A stretch of DNA of 64,000 nucleotides, from the NCBI RefSeq assembly GCF_015354245.1, contig NZ_JADKYZ010000003.1, positions 1-64,000 on the forward strand, given 5' to 3'. Below, one piece after another: positions 1 through 6,886 of the stretch (the first letter of the stretch is position 1; each line of letters opens with the position of its first letter). This DNA comes from Diaphorobacter caeni. GTDB lineage: Bacteria; Pseudomonadota; Gammaproteobacteria; Burkholderiales; Burkholderiaceae_C. Position numbers and translations under genes: made by a program. The notes under the pieces were generated by a model. It searched no databases. It worked only from the letters and a program-made list of their open reading frames with translations, and was not told the origin of the DNA.

Positions 1-139
1 ACGCCACGAATCGCAGATTTGAAAGTGAACAGGAAAGTCAATGAAATCAACGATCTACCAACACCACCTCCGCGCCAGTGCTAGCTTTTCGTACCGTCAC
101 TTATTGCACTGAAAACGAGGAGACCCCTAGGAGCACTTT

Positions 140-418
140 ATGTTCCCCGACCTCATCTCGCCCGCACGCGACTTCGAGCATCAGCTTGGAGCCTGCGTCA
201 ATGCCATGGGCCAGGACGATGCCATCGGCCAGATCCTGGTATTCGAGCGCCTGAGCGGCACGCTGCACATGCGCCATATCGCCAGCGCCGATCTGGCCGA
301 CACCGACATTGATGCCTACGAAATGCTCGTCTTCGACGGCGGCAACACCGGCGGCGACACGTGGAAGCACGTGTTCTTTCCACGTCAGCGTGAACACTAC
401 TTCGTGTACCAAGCCTGA
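140..418 (+). CDS. Small hypothetical ICE protein (92 aa)
   Basis: A 92-residue acidic soluble protein with no signal peptide or membrane segment. The start at 140 follows a good ribosome binding site (AGGAG at 129-133), and the gene is closed by a UUCG-loop terminator at 426-448, so it looks like a real single-gene unit. I recognise no domain. It lies at the start of the block of small ICE maintenance genes with individual leaders, which suggests an accessory role in element maintenance, but no function can be assigned. Confidence 0.6.
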   Translation: MFPDLISPARDFEHQLGACVNAMGQDDAIGQILVFERLSGTLHMRHIASADLADTDIDAYEMLVFDGGNTGGDTWKHVFFPRQREHYFVYQA

Positions 419-425
419 CCACCCA

Positions 426-448
426 GCCCCTTTCGAGGGGCCTTTTCT
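426..448 (+). terminator. Intrinsic terminator with TTCG tetraloop
   Basis: A perfect six-base-pair stem GCCCCT (426-431) / AGGGGC (436-441) encloses the stable TTCG tetraloop and is followed by a T-rich run. It begins eight bases after the stop codon of the 92-aa gene. Confidence 0.8.
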
Positions 449-532
449 TGTCGCGGCGCAGGAAAGCGGGTCCGGCGCGGTGCGGTTTCCTGCGCGCAGG
501 CCACTCACTCCAGGGCCATCCTTGCCTCATGT

Positions 533-695
533 TCGTCGGCGTTGCCGACACATGCCCAGGCAGCCAAGCCCTTCAAGGCTGCAAGCGCGGGAAACCGTGC
601 TGGTTGTTTCTTCCTACGGACGCATCGCGCCCATTCACCCACAAGGGACCTATCCCTTGCGGGCGGGGAATCCCTTGTTCTTCCTCAAGGAGATT
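533..695 (+). promoter_or_regulatory. radC-motif-like structured RNA leader, copy 1
   Basis: Three consecutive hairpins precede the 270-aa gene at 699. P1 pairs GTCGGC (535-540) with GCCGAC (544-549) around a GTT loop. After the linker ACATGCCCAGG, P2 pairs GCAGCC (560-565) with GGCTGC (577-582). P3 pairs AGCGCGG (584-590) with CCGTGCT (595-601) around GAAA. The same architecture with different but compensated bases occurs at 1672-1739 and 33119-33185. A further CAAGGG/CCCTTG hairpin lies just upstream of the ribosome binding site. The layout fits the published radC RNA motif; that assignment is from memory of the family and was not tested against a covariance model. Confidence 0.72.
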
Positions 696-698
696 CAC

Positions 699-1511
699 AT
701 GGATCGCTCTCTCATCAAGACCCTGATGCCTTCGCTGGTCGCAGGCCATGTGCCGCGCAACGTGCGGTCGTTCAAGTACCGCGTGTTCGATGATCAGCCA
801 CAGTCCTCGACACTGGGCTTTGTCATCGATCCCCAGCCCTTCGACGGCAAGGTGGTCGCAGCCAGCGAAGACGCCATCGTCGTCAAGCTCAAGCCCAGCG
901 AGTTCGCGGTACTCGATCCCAACCTGGTGACCACCGTTCCCAGCGAGGGCACCAAGGTGCATGTCCAACCCTATGCCCGTCGTCGTTTCGACGGTCTGCG
1001 TGCGGACACGCCAGAAGAACGCACCGAGATGATGTCCGACGGCACTCCCTACACCGTCAAGACACACATCCTCGGCTCCGCGCCGGCCAAGCTGCCCATT
1101 CCCGAGCCGCAGTGCATGGAACTGGGTCATCTCATCGAGCAGTTGGAGGAAATGCCGGCGCCCGACGGGTTCCGGCGCATCACCCACATGCTGGTCGATG
1201 CGGGCGCCCACGACTTCACCTGGGTCGATCCGAAGCCGTCCAGGATCATCGAAACGCCTCCGGCGATCAGTTTCACGGTTTCGACCGCGAAGTTCGCCGG
1301 CCAGGTGACGATCCTCTACCAGCGCGGCAGCGATACCTATGCGGTGGAGCTGTGCCGCGACGGCGAGTTGGTCGATCGGCACGACGAGGTGTATTTCGAC
1401 ATGCTCGGCGAAGTGCTGGAGCGGCTCATCGACGACGGGCGCTGGCGTCTGATCGAGGTGAGCGTGATCGGCGCGGAGACGTCCCGACGGCGCCGCGCTG
1501 TACCGGCGTGA
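699..1511 (+). CDS. Hypothetical ICE protein (270 aa) under a radC-motif leader
   Basis: The open frame extends upstream to 309, but the start at 699 is chosen because it follows AAGGAG at 687-692, matches the conserved opening of the downstream genes, and leaves the structured RNA at 533-601 untranslated. The 270-aa product is soluble and slightly acidic, ending in an arginine-rich tail (RRRR near the C-terminus). I recognise no domain. Proteins of this type are conserved beside DUF3577 and DUF3275 genes in this ICE class, and the RNA leader it shares with radC suggests a DNA-related role; both points are inference. Confidence 0.7.
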   Translation: MDRSLIKTLMPSLVAGHVPRNVRSFKYRVFDDQPQSSTLGFVIDPQPFDGKVVAASEDAIVVKLKPSEFAVLDPNLVTTVPSEGTKVHVQPYARRRFDGLRADTPEERTEMMSDGTPYTVKTHILGSAPAKLPIPEPQCMELGHLIEQLEEMPAPDGFRRITHMLVDAGAHDFTWVDPKPSRIIETPPAISFTVSTAKFAGQVTILYQRGSDTYAVELCRDGELVDRHDEVYFDMLGEVLERLIDDGRWRLIEVSVIGAETSRRRRAVPA

Positions 1512-1552
1512 CACCACGAAAAGAACTAGGCGACATGCCCCCCACAGGCTCT

Positions 1553-1580
1553 CCCTCCATTCGGAAGGAGGGCCTTTTTT
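1553..1580 (+). terminator. Intrinsic terminator after the 270-aa gene
   Basis: The stem CCCTCC (1553-1558) / GGAGGG (1567-1572) is followed by CC and a run of six T. It separates the 270-aa gene from the next leader. The 379-base interval 1512-1890 holds only this terminator and the second radC-motif-like RNA; I see no additional gene. Confidence 0.75.
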
Positions 1581-1669
1581 CTGCCGCGTGAGATTTCATC
1601 AAAGGGAATCGCCCGGATGCCGATTGATGGCTGTCTCGCGCGCGAGGCCCGGCCATGCTGAGCCCATGC

Positions 1670-1800
1670 TTGCTGACGTTGTCAGCGACATGCCAGGCAA
1701 CCATCGGTCTTCGAGGTTGCGGCGCAGTTCCCACTGCGTGACCGAGCCAGCTCGCACCGCATCCATCCGCGGGCGGCCACCAGTCTCTGGTGGTGGATGC
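1670..1800 (+). promoter_or_regulatory. radC-motif-like structured RNA leader, copy 2
   Basis: Same architecture as the copies at 535 and 33119 with compensatory changes. P1 is GCTGAC (1672-1677) / GTCAGC (1681-1686) around GTT, P2 is GCAACC (1697-1702) / GGTTGC (1715-1720), and P3 is GCGCAGT (1722-1728) / ACTGCGT (1733-1739). A further perfect hairpin CCACCAG (1777-1783) / CTGGTGG (1787-1793) follows, ending in GGTGGTGGATGC, a segment also present near 33237-33249. The element lies in the 5' leader of the STY4534-type gene. Confidence 0.75.
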
Positions 1801-1890
1801 TTTCGCCTTATCAACCCATCGCGGGGTTACGCACCTTTCCCCGCAGCGTGGGGCCGGTGTGTCTCCGCTTCATCCCTATGGAGATTCACC

Positions 1891-2805
1891 ATGAGCACCA
1901 CGTCCAACGAGAAATCGTATTTCGACCTCCACACCTCGGGCATCGGTTACATCCAGCGTGCCCGTGAAGTGCCTGTCCGGGGCGGCCGCCGTGCGCAGCC
2001 CTTCCTGGCATGCACCATCGCCGCGCTGGTCGGTTCCGCAAAGGACCCCAGCTATCGCTATTTCGACGTCAAGGTCTCGGGTGCCGAGGCCAAGAGGCTG
2101 GTCGAGCGCTACATCGGCGTTGACGATCCCAAGCAGCGCCCACTGGTGCGCTTTCGCCTCGGCGACCTGTGGGGCGATGCCTACATCCGCGACAAGGGTG
2201 AGCAGAAAGGCCAAGCCGCCGCGTCCCTCAAGGCGCGACTGCTCAAGGCCGAGCCGCTTGACCGGGCCGAACTGGCTTCGATCAGGCAGCACGAGCTGAT
2301 CACCCGCGGCATCGGCTACCTCAGCCGTCCGAAGGACGTCACGCCCAAAGATGGCGACCCGTTCCTCTCTTGCACCGTCGCCGCGCTGGCCGGGCCTGTC
2401 GATGAACCGGAGTATCGGTACTTCGACACCATCGTTACCACCCCTGAAGCCGAGCATCTGGTTCGCCGGTGCGTGCAGGCCATCGAAGGGGACTGCAAGG
2501 TGCTGATCGCCTTCCGTCTCAACGACATGAAGATCGATCCGTACATCCGCACCAAGGGTGAGCGCGCTGGGGAACCGGCCGCAAGCTTGGAATCGACACT
2601 GATCCACATTGGCCTGATCAAGATCGACGGCAACAAGGTCTATCCGACGAGCCCCGCGCAAGCCGATACGCCGCCGGCCCAGGACGCTCCCGCGCCCGAA
2701 GCCGAGGACGCCGACACCGCTGCAGATCAGCCTACCGAGCCCGCCGAGCGCGAGCCCGAAAGCGAAGTCGAGGAGCAGGAGCCGGCATTGGCTGCTTCGT
2801 TCTGA
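1891..2805 (+). CDS. STY4534-type ICE replication-associated protein (DUF3577), duplicated domain
   Basis: This 304-aa protein belongs to the DUF3577/STY4534 family found in SPI-7, PAGI-2 and related ICEs and thought to assist ICE replication or maintenance. Two copies of the family domain stand in tandem. The first (about residues 8-120) opens with FDLHTSGIGYIQR and contains YRYFDVKVSG and FRLGDLW. The second (about residues 135-250) repeats these as ITRGIGYLSR, YRYFDTIV and FRLNDMK. Most homologues I know carry one copy. The C-terminal 50 residues are a disordered Pro/Glu/Ala tail. The start at 1891 follows GGAG at 1880-1883; an upstream in-frame extension to 1588 would run through the structured RNA and is rejected. 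Confidence 0.88.
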   Translation: MSTTSNEKSYFDLHTSGIGYIQRAREVPVRGGRRAQPFLACTIAALVGSAKDPSYRYFDVKVSGAEAKRLVERYIGVDDPKQRPLVRFRLGDLWGDAYIRDKGEQKGQAAASLKARLLKAEPLDRAELASIRQHELITRGIGYLSRPKDVTPKDGDPFLSCTVAALAGPVDEPEYRYFDTIVTTPEAEHLVRRCVQAIEGDCKVLIAFRLNDMKIDPYIRTKGERAGEPAASLESTLIHIGLIKIDGNKVYPTSPAQADTPPAQDAPAPEAEDADTAADQPTEPAEREPESEVEEQEPALAASF

Positions 2806-2809
2806 TCGG

Positions 2810-2838
2810 CAAGGCCCTCGCGGGCCTTGTCGTTTTCC
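2810..2838 (+). terminator. Intrinsic terminator between DUF3577 and DUF3275 genes
   Basis: A perfect eight-base-pair stem CAAGGCCC (2810-2817) / GGGCCTTG (2822-2829) with a TCGC loop is followed by TCGTTTT. It starts five bases after the DUF3577 stop, and the next ribosome binding site lies only about 15 bases further on, so it could also act as a leader attenuator. Confidence 0.75.
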
Positions 2839-2859
2839 CAATCGCTAAGGAGAACCATC

Positions 2860-3558
2860 ATGGCTGCCACATCGGCATCCGAGAAATCGGTTTCGCCCAT
2901 TATCGTCCCCGGTCAGCTCACGCTGCGCACCATCCGCGGCAAGAACGGCCCCTTCACGGTCGGTCGCCTCGCCACGCACCTCGGTACGTTCGAGGTCAAG
3001 GACCCGGAGTTGGAGCAATACCCCGAAGGCAAGTACGACGGGGAATTCATCATCAGGTACATCTTCCCGAAGTCCTACCCGGTCGGTGGCGGCATGCGCT
3101 TCGAGATCCGCGCCAGCCTGGACGGAATGACGCTCTACGACATCGACAAACTGAGCCGTGACGAGGCGCGCAGCTTCGCCACCCAGGACCTCGATCCACT
3201 TGATGAAGAGCTGGGCGCACAGCCTGCAACAACACCGGCAACACCGGCCAAGCCCAGCAAAACCTCCAGGCCCGCCAAGCCCGCACCCGTACAGGCATCC
3301 ACAGACCCGCTGGTCGATACCACGCCCTTCGGCGTGGATGCGCCGACGCCCGCTGCGGCAACTGCTCCCTGCAGTACCGAAGATGGCGACGCCGCGCTGT
3401 TCAGCTTGCTCTGGCCGCTGGGCGAGTCCGTGAAACTGGATTCGACCATCGACCGCCGCACCCTGCGCGCGCAGATCGTCCGCCTGGGCGAACTGGGCTA
3501 CGCGCTGGACTTCAAGACGCAGGAGTGGAGCAGCCAGGCCGAACTGCAACCTGCGTAG
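2860..3558 (+). CDS. DUF3275 family ICE protein
   Basis: A 232-aa protein recognised as DUF3275 by its N-terminal segment GQLTLRTIRGKNGPF and the downstream YPEGKYDGEF and DGMTLYDID stretches. The C-terminal block contains DTTPFG and the LLWPLGESVKLDSTID region followed by a short helical domain. A proline/threonine-rich linker (about residues 125-165) joins the two. The start at 2860 follows AAGGAGAA. The family is restricted largely to ICEs and their relatives; its biochemical role is unknown. It directly follows the DUF3577 gene, the usual arrangement in this element class. Confidence 0.87.
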   Translation: MAATSASEKSVSPIIVPGQLTLRTIRGKNGPFTVGRLATHLGTFEVKDPELEQYPEGKYDGEFIIRYIFPKSYPVGGGMRFEIRASLDGMTLYDIDKLSRDEARSFATQDLDPLDEELGAQPATTPATPAKPSKTSRPAKPAPVQASTDPLVDTTPFGVDAPTPAAATAPCSTEDGDAALFSLLWPLGESVKLDSTIDRRTLRAQIVRLGELGYALDFKTQEWSSQAELQPA

Positions 3559-3652
3559 TACTGGGCACCGCATCTGCGGTGTGCTTCATCCACCCGCCGG
3601 GGGTCTTCCCCACCGGGGAGGCTTCTGGCTCAATTTTTCCAGGAGGCCTCTC

Positions 3653-4060
3653 ATGGGCTGGTATTTCTCACCCCAATCGCGGTCTGAACTGATCGCGGAG
3701 TTGATCGCACCGCAAGAGACCGAACGCGCCAGCGTGAAGGTCATCGCCCACGCGCTGCGTGGCAACGTCCTCTGGTCTGTTGTGCAAGTGACGGCCAAGG
3801 CCGAAGGCGTACACCGTGATCTCGCACCGGGCCAGTCCCTGTGCACCATCCGCTGCGATCTGCTGGAACGCAGCGGCGGCCAGTGGGGCTATAAGCCACT
3901 GGACGAATCCATGCACCCGTACTACTACTCGTGCCCGCTGTCCTATCTGAACCTCGCACCGGAGCAATCCGCCGACTGGCGTGCAGGCGTTCGCGCCTAC
4001 CACGCGCGGCGGCGCACATCCAAGGAAGCCACAGCTCCAGCTACGGCGCTGACGGTCTGA
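3653..4060 (+). CDS. Conserved hypothetical ICE protein (135 aa)
   Basis: The product opens MGWYFSPQSRSELIAEL, an opening I associate with small plasmid and ICE proteins of unknown function; the DUF6927-type name is uncertain. The start at 3653 follows CAGGAGG at 3640-3646 and is preferred over an in-frame start at 3581, which would include a hairpin leader. The protein is soluble and has no catalytic motif that I can identify. Its position between DUF3275 and the methyltransferase, each with its own leader, fits the maintenance block. Function not assigned. Confidence 0.7.
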   Translation: MGWYFSPQSRSELIAELIAPQETERASVKVIAHALRGNVLWSVVQVTAKAEGVHRDLAPGQSLCTIRCDLLERSGGQWGYKPLDESMHPYYYSCPLSYLNLAPEQSADWRAGVRAYHARRRTSKEATAPATALTV

Positions 4061-4144
4061 GTCAGGGACGCCTTTTTTCCACCCCAAGGGGCAGTGCTTG
4101 CCCCCTGCGGGCGGTGCTGTTCCCGTTCATCCGAGGACACCACC

Positions 4145-4795
4145 ATGCCCGCAAACACTTCTTCCACCACGCTGTACCGCATCGACGAATGCCCGGACGT
4201 GATGGCCGACGCTTGCGTCGGCGATGACCAGGGCAACCTGATCTTCCTGTCGATCTGGGCGCGGGACACCGCCGTCCAGCAGTTCCTGGCTCGCCTGACC
4301 CTCGGGCGCGACGAGCAGGGACTGGAGCAGTTCCACCTCATCACCGACCAGGGTGGCAGCGTTCCGGTGTTCGTCGGCAACGTCGATCGCCTGGAAAAGC
4401 GCATGACCCGCGCCTACCGGCGAACGCTGTTCGGTTCGCTGTCCAACGTGTGGCTGTTCGATCGGCGCTGCGTCAAGCCCGACAAGGCCAACGCCAGCGC
4501 ACTGGGATTGCTGCCCCGCGATAGCGACCACCGATTTGACCGCCTGTGGCCGTTGGTGCAGGACACCTGCCCACTGCCACTGCTCGACCACTGGCGCGAA
4601 ACCGTGCTGGAACTGCTGCAAAGCCGCGAGATGCTGACCCGTTTGCCATTCGCCCTCGGGCCTTTGGTGGGCCATCGGCTCGCCATCGACGTGCCGGCGC
4701 TGACCCAGGCGCTCGGCTCGCTGATCCGCAGTGACGTGCTCACCGCCTACCCATACCCGGCCAAGATTTGGACGCCGGAAACGGTAGCGGCTTGA
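4145..4795 (+). CDS. Conserved hypothetical ICE protein (216 aa)
   Basis: Start at 4145 after CGAGGACACC; an in-frame extension to 4094 is possible but would overlap the GC-rich leader. The 216-aa product has no signal peptide or membrane segment and ends with an aromatic/proline stretch YPYPAKIW. I recognise no domain. It is preceded by a leader with the pattern GGGGC...GCCCCC typical of this block and followed 64 bases later by the methyltransferase gene, so it is most likely an ICE accessory gene. Confidence 0.68.
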   Translation: MPANTSSTTLYRIDECPDVMADACVGDDQGNLIFLSIWARDTAVQQFLARLTLGRDEQGLEQFHLITDQGGSVPVFVGNVDRLEKRMTRAYRRTLFGSLSNVWLFDRRCVKPDKANASALGLLPRDSDHRFDRLWPLVQDTCPLPLLDHWRETVLELLQSREMLTRLPFALGPLVGHRLAIDVPALTQALGSLIRSDVLTAYPYPAKIWTPETVAA

Positions 4796-4859
4796 ACCAC
4801 CTGCGCAGGTACGCCAAGGCCCGCCTGCGCCATTTATCCCCGCCAACCAGGAGACTTCC

Positions 4860-5981
4860 ATGGCTCTCATGTTCCCGCGGCTCGCCCGCAATTTCGTGAA
4901 GAACGGGTACTTCCCGACCGACGAACCGACGCTCGAAAGAGCACTCAATGCACTGATGCCCAGTGCGCCTGAATCCAATGGACCGATGTGCATCCTCGAT
5001 CCCTGCGCCGGCGAAGGCGTGGCGATTGCCGAAGCGGCTCATGCCCTCGGGCGCGAGCAGGCCAAAGCGTTCGCCGTCGAGTTCGACGCAGAGCGGGCGC
5101 GCCATGCCCGCAGCCTGGTCGATCACTGCCTGCACGCGGATCTGATGGACACGATGATTTCCAAGCAGTCCTTCGGGCTGCTCTGGCTCAATCCGCCATA
5201 TGGCGACCTGTCCAAGGACGTCAACGGCAACATTGGCTATCAGGGTCAGGGCCGTGCCCGCCTCGAAAAACTGTTCTACCAGCGCACGCTGCCCATGTTG
5301 CAGTACGGCGGCGTGCTGGTCTTCATCGTTCCCGGCTACGTGCTCGACGCCGAGCTGGTCGGCTGGCTGACGCGCCACTACACCGACCTGCGCATCTACC
5401 GAGCGGTGGAAACGCAGTTCAAGCAGGTGGTGATCTTCGGACGCCGGGTGCGCCAGCGCGAGCAGACGCCCGATGGCGTCAAGGCCGTGCGCAATCTGCT
5501 GCTGCAGGTTGGGCTTGGCGAAGTCGAAGCCGAGGAGCTGCCGAGCGAATGGCCGTTCCTGCCGTACATCGTCCCCACCAGCCCGGCAGAGCCGGGGCAT
5601 TTCTTCCGCGTGACGATGGAGCCGGAGCAGTTCGCCGATGAGGTTGGCAGGCTGCAAGGCCTCTGGCCGTCGCGGGATACGCAGTTGGGAGCCGCGCAGC
5701 AGACGCTGCGTCCTCCGGCGCGAGCCTTGTCCCACTGGCATCTCGCCCTCGCTCTGGCCGCGGGCGCGATCTCGGGAGTCGTGCAATCCAAGACGGGGCG
5801 CGTACTCGTCGTCAAAGGTGACACCCACAAGGACAAGACGCTCCAGCGGGAATTCACCGAACGCGAAGACGGCTCGATTGCCGAGACGCGCATCCTCACC
5901 GACAAGTTCGTTCCCGTCATCCGCGCCTGGGACATGACGCCTGGCTCCCCGACACGGGGCGAGGTGTTGACCATTCGCTGA
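4860..5981 (+). CDS. N6-adenine-type SAM-dependent methyltransferase (DUF6094-like)
   Basis: A 373-aa class I methyltransferase. The SAM-binding motif I is visible as DPCAGEG (residues 47-53), an acidic VEFD follows at about 73-76, and the catalytic motif IV is NPPY (111-114), characteristic of enzymes that methylate exocyclic amino groups such as N6-adenine. The C-terminal third (after about residue 240) is an extra domain lacking known motifs. This matches the DUF6094 proteins commonly found on ICEs of this class. No cognate restriction enzyme is adjacent, so it is probably a solitary methyltransferase that may protect the element from restriction; target specificity cannot be read from the sequence. 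Confidence 0.85.
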   Translation: MALMFPRLARNFVKNGYFPTDEPTLERALNALMPSAPESNGPMCILDPCAGEGVAIAEAAHALGREQAKAFAVEFDAERARHARSLVDHCLHADLMDTMISKQSFGLLWLNPPYGDLSKDVNGNIGYQGQGRARLEKLFYQRTLPMLQYGGVLVFIVPGYVLDAELVGWLTRHYTDLRIYRAVETQFKQVVIFGRRVRQREQTPDGVKAVRNLLLQVGLGEVEAEELPSEWPFLPYIVPTSPAEPGHFFRVTMEPEQFADEVGRLQGLWPSRDTQLGAAQQTLRPPARALSHWHLALALAAGAISGVVQSKTGRVLVVKGDTHKDKTLQREFTEREDGSIAETRILTDKFVPVIRAWDMTPGSPTRGEVLTIR

Positions 5982-5995
5982 TTGTTTTTCACCGC

Positions 5996-6017
5996 CGACG
6001 GTTCACCGTCGATTTTT
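5996..6017 (+). terminator. Intrinsic terminator after the methyltransferase gene
   Basis: Six-base-pair stem CGACGG (5996-6001) / CCGTCG (6006-6011) with a TTCA loop and an immediately following ATTTTT. It starts 14 bases after the methyltransferase stop codon. Confidence 0.8.
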
Positions 6018-6081
6018 CCACCCACCGGGGTCCAGTCGCCCCGATGGGGTGCCGTGGCCCCTCCATATCCAGGAGCCTTCC

Positions 6082-6393
6082 ATGGCAGCCCAAGCACTTT
6101 CCATCAGCCAGACACCGAGCCTGCGCTTCTCGCCAGGCCAGGTGGTCATGACCTGCGGCGTCGATGACCTGCTCCAACAGGGCCAGCTCAACCCGACTCC
6201 CTACCTGCGCCGCCACCTCGGTGGCGACTGGGGCGACCTCGACGACAGTGACAGGCGGCAGAACGATGCCGCGCTGAAGTCCGGTGAGGATCGCCTGTTT
6301 TCTTCTTACCAGGTCGCACCCGGCCTGAAGCTCTGGATCATCACCGAATGGGATCGCAGCGTCACCACGCTGCTGCTGCCCAGCGAGTACTGA
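6082..6393 (+). CDS. Small ICE/plasmid-related protein, paralogue A (103 aa)
   Basis: A 103-aa protein homologous to the one encoded at 6463. Shared features are a leader helix containing DDLLQQG/VERLMNEG, the central GGDWGDL or RGDWGDV motif, a Q/N-rich RRQNDAALKSGE or QQNNAALESGE motif, a WIITEWDRS or RIFTEADRN strand, and the identical ending LLPSEY or VLPSEY. I know this family only as a frequent small plasmid/ICE protein of unknown function. The start at 6082 follows CAGGAG (6070-6075). The upstream leader contains a CCCC-GAT-GGGG hairpin. Confidence 0.75.
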   Translation: MAAQALSISQTPSLRFSPGQVVMTCGVDDLLQQGQLNPTPYLRRHLGGDWGDLDDSDRRQNDAALKSGEDRLFSSYQVAPGLKLWIITEWDRSVTTLLLPSEY

Positions 6394-6462
6394 TCTTCTC
6401 CAACGAGGGGCCACCGACACCCCGCAAGGGTGCTGTAGCCCCTTCACTCTGAAGGAAGCCAC

Positions 6463-6768
6463 ATGACCTCCAACCAACATGACAAGCATCGCCGCAAACG
6501 GCTGTTCGAGATCGGTGCACTGGAGTTCAGCGAAGGCGTCGAACGCCTGATGAACGAAGGCCGGCTCGATCCCATGCCGCTTTTCGAACGCCACATGCGT
6601 GGCGACTGGGGCGACGTCGCGGACTACCAATGGCAGCAGAACAACGCTGCGTTGGAGTCTGGCGAACGCATCGACTCGTTTTACGTCGTCACCCGTGACC
6701 TGAGCATCCGCATCTTCACCGAAGCAGATCGCAACGCGACCCACATCGTGCTGCCGTCCGAGTACTGA
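6463..6768 (+). CDS. Small ICE/plasmid-related protein, paralogue B (101 aa)
   Basis: Tandem paralogue of the gene at 6082, ending in VLPSEY, with the GDWGDV and QQNNAALESGE motifs conserved but a different, basic N-terminus (DKHRRKRL). The start at 6463 follows GAAGGAAG. The intergenic leader of 69 bases has a GGGGC...GCCCC outer stem with an inner CACCC/GGGTG hairpin. The divergence of the two copies outside the shared motifs indicates an old duplication. Function unknown. Confidence 0.75.
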   Translation: MTSNQHDKHRRKRLFEIGALEFSEGVERLMNEGRLDPMPLFERHMRGDWGDVADYQWQQNNAALESGERIDSFYVVTRDLSIRIFTEADRNATHIVLPSEY

Positions 6769-6828
6769 CCCTGAGTTGTCACCGCAGGCCACAAGCGCCT
6801 GCAGGTTCGCCGTCTCTCTTCCCACCAC

Positions 6829-6866
6829 GGGGCATGCCATCGCCCCGCTGGGGTGGTGCATGCCCC
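6829..6866 (+). promoter_or_regulatory. Two-tier hairpin leader of the SF2 helicase gene
   Basis: An outer nine-base-pair stem GGGGCATGC (6829-6837) / GCATGCCCC (6858-6866) encloses an inner hairpin CCCC (6843-6846) / GGGG (6850-6853) with a GCT loop. The sequence ATTTTCTTTGGAG follows, so the structure ends about ten bases before the ribosome binding site. It could be a terminator for the preceding gene or a translational control leader. Confidence 0.55.
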
Positions 6867-6886
6867 ATTTTCTTTGGAGCATCACC

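Noticed and set aside
573-1517. 314-codon minus-strand frame opposite the 270-aa gene
   Set aside because: Antisense to a gene with leader, ribosome binding site and terminator; product is His/Arg/Gly-rich with no motif.
4799-4810. ACCTGCGCAGGT palindrome after the 216-aa gene
   Set aside because: A 12-base palindrome in GC-rich sequence without a T run or clear promoter is not enough for a feature.
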